DNA from: Eubacteriaceae bacterium | GTDB lineage: Bacteria > Bacillota_A > Clostridia > Eubacteriales > Anaerofustaceae | DNA: 10,344 nt | Direction: 5' to 3' | NCBI GenBank assembly: GCA_031280495.1 | Contig: JAITGT010000032.1 | Location: 1 to 10,344, forward strand | In this document: in pieces, positions 6,691 through 10,344 of the stretch | Numbering within the stretch: the first letter of the stretch is position 1 | Layout of the letters: each line of letters begins with the position of its first letter | Program-made: the position numbers and the translations under genes | The notes under the pieces: generated by a model | Told to the model about the DNA's origin: nothing | The model's input: the letters and a program-made list of their open reading frames with translations, nothing else | Databases searched by the model: none

Positions 6691-8187
6691 TTATGCGCTT
6701 TGTGCTGTGTCACCGGCTTCCCTGGACCTTTCCTGGGCGAGGGGGAGGCGAACGATAAATTCACTGCCTTCGTCTACCTTGCTCTTAACGGTAATGCTGC
6801 CGCCATGGCCTATGGCGATGACTGACGCCATAGGAAGGCCGAGCCCATATCCACCTGTCTCGCGCGTGCGCGATTCGTCTGCGCGGTAAAACCGATCAAA
6901 TATATTTGGCAGATCCACAGGCGAGATGCCAATTCCAAAGTCACGAATGGAGAAGACGGCATACCTTCCTGTTTGCCTTAGCGTTACGCGTATTGCATTG
7001 GTTTCGCTGGAATACTTCAGTGCGTTGTCAATAAGTATGCGGGAGAGCTGCTTGATGCGCTGGGGATCAACCTCTGCTATCACCTCTCTCTTCAGATCAA
7101 TTTCAAATTTGTATGTGGAGTGGACGAGGCGGGTTTCTTTTATGACTTCCTGCAGAATTCTGCACAAATCCGCCATCTCGAATTCAAATTTGAGCGACTC
7201 GCTGTCATGGCGGGCCAGAAAGAGAAGCTTCTCAATAAGGTCATTCATTGCACTTGACTCTTTAATAATTGCTTCAATGGACTCTTCCAGGATTTCTTCA
7301 TCGTCTTTGCCCCACCTCTTGAGCATGTTTCCATAACCTGAAATGACTGAGACCGGCGTTCGCAGTTCGTGCGAGACATCGGAAACAAAGCGCATTTGCT
7401 TGTTATAGGAAGACTGAATGCGATCCATCATATTGTTGATTGTGCGCACGAGCTCGTAAAGCTCAAACTGTGCTGACGTCTCGTCAATTCGCAAGGCAAG
7501 GTTCTCGCCATTAATCTTCTTTGCAACGCTTGTAATGTTGTCAATTGGCGAGAGCATGGAGTTTGTCCGAAACCTTCCTATTATGGAAAAAAAAGCAAAG
7601 CCGACAAGCAAAGTGATGGCTAGGATCTCGAGGGAAATCTTCAGGTTGCTAAGTGTATCGGCTAAATCGTAATAAATGAGGAGTATATGCTCCTCGTTTG
7701 CGTCTTCCGTGAGGGATAGCCTCTTTTCGTCAACATAGGTGCTATCCCGAATGAATGTCAGTTGGGGGAGAAAGAAGTTGGTCACGTTTTTCTTTCTAGC
7801 CGTGAAAAAGTCTTCGCCGCTCTCCACAATCAGGTATGTGCCGCCTATTAGGCTCTTATCATGATCATACAGAAGGATTTCTTTTACGGAAAGGTTCTTG
7901 TGATCGTTCATAATCATGTTCAGCTGTAGATTGAGCGCTGACTTAAAGTCATCCATCTCTAGGGTGCTCATCCCTCCTTCGCTCCCTTTGCTGTTCACTA
8001 CCTCGACCACGTTTCTGGCGACAGTGGTGGTGTACTGCCTGTAGCGGGCGCTGTTGTAGAAAATGTGCCCCACAACAAACGACAGAAGAACCAATACGCT
8101 AATGAGCAGATAAATGGATGTGTATGTTATGCCTATTCTTGACTTAATGGATTGTTTGTAAGAAGGGAGTTTCCTTGTCTTACTCAT
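6691..8187 (-). CDS. HAMP-domain sensor histidine kinase
   Basis: This 498-residue membrane kinase is the sensor of a two-component system. Membrane helices at about 24-44 and 183-204 flank an extracytoplasmic domain of about 140 residues with no recognised fold; a HAMP domain follows (about 205-257). The HisKA motif FVSDVSHELRTP carries the phosphoacceptor His273. The ATPase domain shows the N-box ILIDNALKYS (Asn388), the G1 box DFGIGIS (416-422), the F-box IFDRFYR (429-434) and the G2 box GGYGLGL (445-451), so it should be active. The start codon overlaps the end of the response regulator gene by 8 bases (ATGAGTAA) and has no ribosome site of its own, which points to translational coupling. 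It resembles ArlS/CssS-type kinases only in overall layout; the stimulus is unknown. Confidence 0.96.
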   Translation of the reverse strand: MSKTRKLPSYKQSIKSRIGITYTSIYLLISVLVLLSFVVGHIFYNSARYRQYTTTVARNVVEVVNSKGSEGGMSTLEMDDFKSALNLQLNMIMNDHKNLSVKEILLYDHDKSLIGGTYLIVESGEDFFTARKKNVTNFFLPQLTFIRDSTYVDEKRLSLTEDANEEHILLIYYDLADTLSNLKISLEILAITLLVGFAFFSIIGRFRTNSMLSPIDNITSVAKKINGENLALRIDETSAQFELYELVRTINNMMDRIQSSYNKQMRFVSDVSHELRTPVSVISGYGNMLKRWGKDDEEILEESIEAIIKESSAMNDLIEKLLFLARHDSESLKFEFEMADLCRILQEVIKETRLVHSTYKFEIDLKREVIAEVDPQRIKQLSRILIDNALKYSSETNAIRVTLRQTGRYAVFSIRDFGIGISPVDLPNIFDRFYRADESRTRETGGYGLGLPMASVIAIGHGGSITVKSKVDEGSEFIVRLPLAQERSREAGDTAQSA

Positions 8188-8857
8188 CTTTGAATTGGTA
8201 GCCGATGCCTCGTATGGTTTTTATATAGCTCGTTCCAAATTTCTCGTCAATTTTGCTTCTGAGGTATCGTATGTAAACATCAGTGACATTGGTTTCAGCT
8301 TCGTACTCATATCCCCACACGTTTTCCACAATCTGCTCCCTTGACAAGACCATGTTTTTGTTCATGAGCAGGTAAGCAAGAAGCTCAAATTCTTTTTTTG
8401 TGAGAACGACAGGATCGGAATCGAAATAAACCTCATAGCGGTTTCGGTCGAGCGTGATTTTTCCACCGCGCAGAACCGGCGTTTCCGAAGATTTCGTCTG
8501 CTTTTTTAAAGCAACGCGCATGCGCGCAAGCAGTTCCTCAATAGCAAACGGCTTAGTCATGTAGTCGTCTGCGCCAACGTCTAAACCTGTCACTTTGTCG
8601 TTTACGTCATCTTTGGCTGTCAGCATGATAATAGGGGTGGCCACGCCCTCCGCCCGAAGCCTGCGGCATATCTCAATGCCGCTCAGGCTAGGCAGCATGA
8701 GGTCAAGTATGATCAAGTCGTAATTTCCTGCCTGGGCCATTTGGTAGCCCTCCCTGCCGTCAGCGGAGGTCTCTGTTGCATATCCTTCATGCTTGAGCTC
8801 AAGCTGTAGGAAGCGGCTTATTTTTTGTTCGTCTTCCACGATTAGGATTTTTTTCAT
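8180..8857 (-). CDS. OmpR-family response regulator
   Basis: This 225-residue regulator has a receiver domain (about 1-118) with the acidic pocket Glu8-Asp9, phosphoacceptor Asp52 in LILDLMLP, Thr80 and Lys102 in TKPF. A winged-helix DNA-binding domain follows (about 128-223) with RYLRSKID and the terminal TIRGIGYQF hallmark. It should be phosphorylated by the kinase that overlaps its 3' end. No alternative start fits: an in-frame TAG lies just upstream and MKKILIVEDE is the canonical beginning. Its leader is odd. The only good Shine-Dalgarno, AAAGGAGG at 8892-8899, is 34 nt from the ATG, and a 7-bp GC hairpin (8870-8889) sits between. The gene follows the DUF4342 gene by 96 bp in the same direction and may share its transcript. 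Target genes are unknown. Confidence 0.97.
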   Translation of the reverse strand: MKKILIVEDEQKISRFLQLELKHEGYATETSADGREGYQMAQAGNYDLIILDLMLPSLSGIEICRRLRAEGVATPIIMLTAKDDVNDKVTGLDVGADDYMTKPFAIEELLARMRVALKKQTKSSETPVLRGGKITLDRNRYEVYFDSDPVVLTKKEFELLAYLLMNKNMVLSREQIVENVWGYEYEAETNVTDVYIRYLRSKIDEKFGTSYIKTIRGIGYQFKDE

Positions 8858-8869
8858 TGCTGCTGTGAC

Positions 8870-8889
8870 GCGCGCCGACGCTGGCGCGC
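8870..8889 (-). promoter_or_regulatory. GC-rich hairpin between ribosome site and start of the regulator
   Basis: GCGCGCC and GGCGCGC are a perfect 7-bp inverted repeat with a 6-nt loop. It starts 2 nt after the AAAGGAGG and ends 12 nt before the ATG. Folded, it would bring the Shine-Dalgarno to an effective 14 nt from the start codon, so it may help or gate initiation. Confidence 0.6.
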
Positions 8890-8891
8890 AG

Positions 8892-8899
8892 CCTCCTTT
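8892..8899 (-). promoter_or_regulatory. Distant Shine-Dalgarno of the response regulator
   Basis: The minus strand reads AAAGGAGG, a perfect anti-16S match, but 34 nt upstream of the ATG. There is no closer candidate and no in-frame ATG, GTG or TTG at normal spacing. Confidence 0.6.
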
Positions 8900-8914
8900 C
8901 TATCACTATCTCGG

Positions 8915-8937
8915 CTGCGGCGCCATTGGCGCCGCAG
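8915..8937 (-). repeat. Very stable 10-bp hairpin between DUF4342 gene and regulator
   Basis: CTGCGGCGCC (8915-8924) and GGCGCCGCAG (8928-8937) are a perfect inverted repeat with a 3-nt loop. It lacks a U-run on either strand, so it is not an ordinary intrinsic terminator. It could protect or process the mRNA or reduce read-through into the regulator gene. Confidence 0.6.
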
Positions 8938-8953
8938 GCTTAAATTTGCCTAC

Positions 8954-9430
8954 TTACTTAATTGTATATTCATAGAATCCGTCGGAGCTCTCCTTAAGCT
9001 CTTTGACGGCAGTTTCGGCTTCCAATGCCTCCGCCTTTTTTGTGACAATAGCGGCATCCAGCTCAGCCACTTTCCTATCCGTTTGATCCGTGCGCACATC
9101 CATGTCAAAAACAACAATCATGAACAGGATGACAGCTACAAGCCATTTGGGGACGCTAGGAATTAATACAAAAACAATCGGCAGAATGGCCGGAAAGCGC
9201 ATGATCAGCTTATCCGAGTCGTAAATGAAAAAGTAGCGGGCTTTTTCACCATAGATATAAGACGAAATTTTGTCCCATGTCACCTCAACAAGGCTATTTT
9301 TTAGTTTCTTGAGCGTGCCAAGCGCCTTTTCCGTGTCATAGTTGGACGCCTTTAGGACCTGCAGGCATTTTTTGCGGGAGAACCCCGTTTCATGCGAAAG
9401 GTAACGAATGTCTTTTTCAACGTGCCGCAT
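8954..9430 (-). CDS. UBA-like/DUF4342 small membrane protein
   Basis: This 158-residue protein has no assigned function. Residues about 1-43 (VEKDIRYLSHETGFSRKKCLQ to ALGTLKKL) look like a UBA/TS-N helical module, the fold seen at the start of elongation factor Ts. Residues about 45-112 match my memory of DUF4342: a short soluble part, then a hydrophobic hairpin (about 80-109) with proline breaks at 91 and 94. Residues 115-148 are charged and probably coiled coil (VAELDAAIVTKKAEALEAET). The start is supported by AGGGGGTG 7 nt upstream, one mismatch from AGGAGGTG. It lies directly upstream of the response regulator in the same direction, which suggests a link to the two-component system, perhaps at the membrane. 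Function is not known; I infer only location. Confidence 0.85.
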   Translation of the reverse strand: MRHVEKDIRYLSHETGFSRKKCLQVLKASNYDTEKALGTLKKLKNSLVEVTWDKISSYIYGEKARYFFIYDSDKLIMRFPAILPIVFVLIPSVPKWLVAVILFMIVVFDMDVRTDQTDRKVAELDAAIVTKKAEALEAETAVKELKESSDGFYEYTIK

Positions 9431-9437
9431 GCAGCTT

Positions 9438-9445
9438 CACCCCCT
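9438..9445 (-). promoter_or_regulatory. Ribosome binding site of the DUF4342 gene
   Basis: The minus strand reads AGGGGGTG, one base from the ideal AGGAGGTG, 7 nt before the ATG. Confidence 0.7.
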
Positions 9446-9478
9446 GACACAGCGGAATTCTCTCATTTTCCTTCCCAT

Positions 9479-9506
9479 ATTATATCATTCTCGCGTATAT
9501 AATCAA
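9479..9506 (-). promoter_or_regulatory. Promoter of the DUF4342 gene and probably the two-component operon
   Basis: On the minus strand TTGATT (9501-9506), a 16-bp spacer and TATAAT (9479-9484) preceded by TGA form a strong extended -10 promoter. Transcription would start near 9472 and leave a leader of about 42 nt. No other clear promoter is seen before the response regulator, so the three genes may be one operon. Confidence 0.75.
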
Positions 9507-9772
9507 AAAAATTGGAACTGGAAAGGCTTCTTTGAGTCTTTCCAGGCAAATTCTTGCCTAATTTCTTGAAAGCCGCAAAGCAGGCAAATTATGGGCACAA
9601 AACTCTGGAAAGGGTGATTTCAGCGCCGCTGTATATGATCGCGCCCCTTCCGGCCGGCCTGCGAAGCACTCCGAAAGTTTTGCAGTGGAAGCCGCAAATG
9701 GCTTTCCCTGCAGCAGACGGCACTGGGTATCATGTCTTAATTTCCCATAGATAGAATAGATAGCCAATTACT
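9504..9772 (-). ncRNA. Candidate structured RNA of about 270 nt
   Basis: A minus-strand transcript is suggested by a promoter at one end (-10 at 9779-9784) and a hairpin plus seven U at the other (9518-9545, U at 9505-9511). Several perfect or near-perfect pairings nest inside it: AATTGG (9764-9769) with CCAATT (9510-9515) as a closing helix; a 12-bp hairpin with two mismatches (9682-9693 with 9700-9711); and CAAAACT (9676-9682) with AGTTTTG (9598-9604), which shares one base with the 12-bp hairpin. I cannot match it to 6S, SRP, RNase P or tmRNA by their signature sequences. It may instead be a long 5' leader of the DUF4342 gene. No credible protein is encoded here. Confidence 0.4.
9518..9545 (-). 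terminator. Hairpin with downstream U-run
   Basis: CTGGAAAGGCT (9518-9528) and AGTCTTTCCAG (9535-9545) pair over 11 bp with one G-U, around a 6-nt loop. On the minus strand seven U follow after a 6-nt gap, a looser layout than usual. The next 6-bp hairpin, AGGCAA-ATTC-TTGCCT (9544-9559), lies directly beside it. Confidence 0.5.
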
Positions 9773-9778
9773 GACTTC

Positions 9779-9801
9779 ATTGTATCACAAAAAACAGTGA
9801 T
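9779..9801 (-). promoter_or_regulatory. Possible promoter of the candidate RNA
   Basis: On the minus strand TACAAT (9779-9784) is preceded by TGA (extended -10), with an ATTACA-like -35 at 17 bp (about 9802-9807). Transcription would begin near 9772. Confidence 0.45.
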
Positions 9802-9807
9802 TGTAAT

Positions 9808-10012
9808 GCCTATTTGTCCAAATATGTCGATATTGAGCGCAGATTGGCGAAATATTGGAAATTTGCTTGCAATTGCTGCATTTTCACAAAAGACTAATGG
9901 CAAATCGGCCCTGAAACATTGCTATTTGATTAGTGTTAAGCTTAAGTTTGATTGGATGGGATTATTATGAAACATTGTTACGGCAATGGCGAAGCAATTC
10001 TAAAGTGAAATA
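9808..10012. other. AT-rich gene-free stretch before the hydrolase gene
   Basis: No gene is visible. Short repeats are present: a direct repeat TGAAACATTG (9912-9921 and 9968-9977), a palindrome TTAAGCTTAA (9936-9945) and an inverted pair CATTG/CAATG (9973-9988). They may be regulator sites for the promoter at 10013 but could be chance in AT-rich DNA. Confidence 0.35.
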
Positions 10013-10021
10013 TGGTATAAT
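10013..10021 (+). promoter_or_regulatory. Extended -10 promoter of the hydrolase gene
   Basis: TGGTATAAT is a perfect extended -10. No good -35 stands 16-18 bp upstream. Transcription would start near 10028, giving a leader of about 28 nt. Confidence 0.65.
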
Positions 10022-10055
10022 TACAATAATTACGGATAATTCTCAGGAGTCGCAC

Positions 10056-10344
10056 ATGTTCACGCAACGCAAAATCGAAATCACGTATGTTGCCAACTCA
10101 GGCGTATTGGTCGCAAGCCGCGACAAAAAAATCCTTATAGATGGCATACATACGGAAAATGTGCCGCCCTACTTTTCCGTGCCTAAAAAATTTCTTGATA
10201 GCATTCTTCTTAACAAAGAGCCCTATGACAACTTGGATATTCTCTTCTTTACCCACCACCATGCAGATCACTTTCACCCTCTGGCCACACTGGAATCTCT
10301 GCACCGCAACTCTCTGTTGCAGCTGATTGGCACTACTTCTGTCT
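10056..10344 (+). CDS. Metallo-beta-lactamase-fold hydrolase, N-terminal part
   Basis: The reading frame is open from ATG 10056 to the window edge, giving 96 residues of a gene that continues beyond it. AGGAG lies 6 nt before the ATG and an extended -10 promoter 35 bp upstream. The sequence begins with beta strands (KIEITYVANSGVLVAS, KKILIDGIHTE) and reaches the metal-binding motif THHHADHF at 66-73, where His67, His69, Asp71 and His72 fit HxHxDH. This is the metallo-beta-lactamase fold, probably a two-zinc hydrolase. The family is functionally broad (UlaG-like lactonases, RNases, phosphodiesterases), and without the C-terminal half the substrate cannot be proposed. It reads away from the minus-strand promoters. 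Confidence 0.9.
   Translation, partial: MFTQRKIEITYVANSGVLVASRDKKILIDGIHTENVPPYFSVPKKFLDSILLNKEPYDNLDILFFTHHHADHFHPLATLESLHRNSLLQLIGTTSV

Noticed and set aside
6489..6825. Plus-strand ORFs running into the kinase gene
   Set aside because: They are antisense to the kinase 3' end and its terminator and show no family features.
9558..9767. 69-codon minus-strand ORF
   Set aside because: It needs a TTG start without a ribosome site, and the region shows RNA-like pairing instead.
9504..9772. SRP RNA, because CCGGAAGG occurs on the minus strand
   Set aside because: The required continuation of the SRP apical motif (AAGCAGCC) is missing, and the surrounding pairing does not fit.

Overview
The window looks like chromosomal DNA of a Gram-positive bacterium of the Bacillota, most likely a Clostridia-type lineage. 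This rests on a trigger factor gene followed by clpP, an EndoA/NdoA-type MazF close to the Bacillus protein, a K+-dependent membrane pyrophosphatase typical of anaerobes, strong AGGAGG-type ribosome binding sites and sigma-A-like promoters, many with an extended -10 (TGn). I cannot name a genus. No phage, transposon, CRISPR array, tRNA or rRNA is visible; this is mostly core-genome content with structured intergenic regions.

Layout. 58-2265 (minus): tig (trigger factor) then clpP, the protein-quality pair; clpX would be expected beyond the left edge but is not in the window. 2590-3354 (plus): a YhhQ/QPTR-family queuosine-precursor transporter, convergent with 3370-3723 (minus), a MazF-type endoribonuclease with no antitoxin gene beside it. 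4185-6284 (plus): hppA, the ion-pumping pyrophosphatase, with two candidate promoters separated by a palindrome. 6285-6690: a convergent intergenic region with a terminator for each side. 6691-9430 (minus): a probable unit made of a small UBA-like/DUF4342 membrane protein, an OmpR-family response regulator and a HAMP-type sensor kinase; the last two overlap by 8 bases. 9431-10055: a long gene-poor stretch that seems to hold a minus-strand structured RNA of about 270 nt. 10056-end (plus): the start of a metallo-beta-lactamase-fold hydrolase, cut by the window edge.

How the parts relate. Tig and ClpP act on nascent and damaged proteins. The pyrophosphatase couples PPi hydrolysis to ion pumping and probably stands alone. 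The two-component system may sense a membrane or envelope state, given an extracytoplasmic sensor domain and the DUF4342 membrane protein encoded just upstream, but the signal is unknown.

Most worth checking: the candidate structured RNA at about 9504-9772 (minus); the response regulator's leader, where a perfect Shine-Dalgarno lies 34 nt from the start with a GC-rich hairpin between; the hppA promoter palindrome; and a mazF terminator that appears to lie inside the 3' coding end of the opposing transporter gene. I see no clearly new multi-gene system; the novelty here, if any, is in RNA and regulatory structure.
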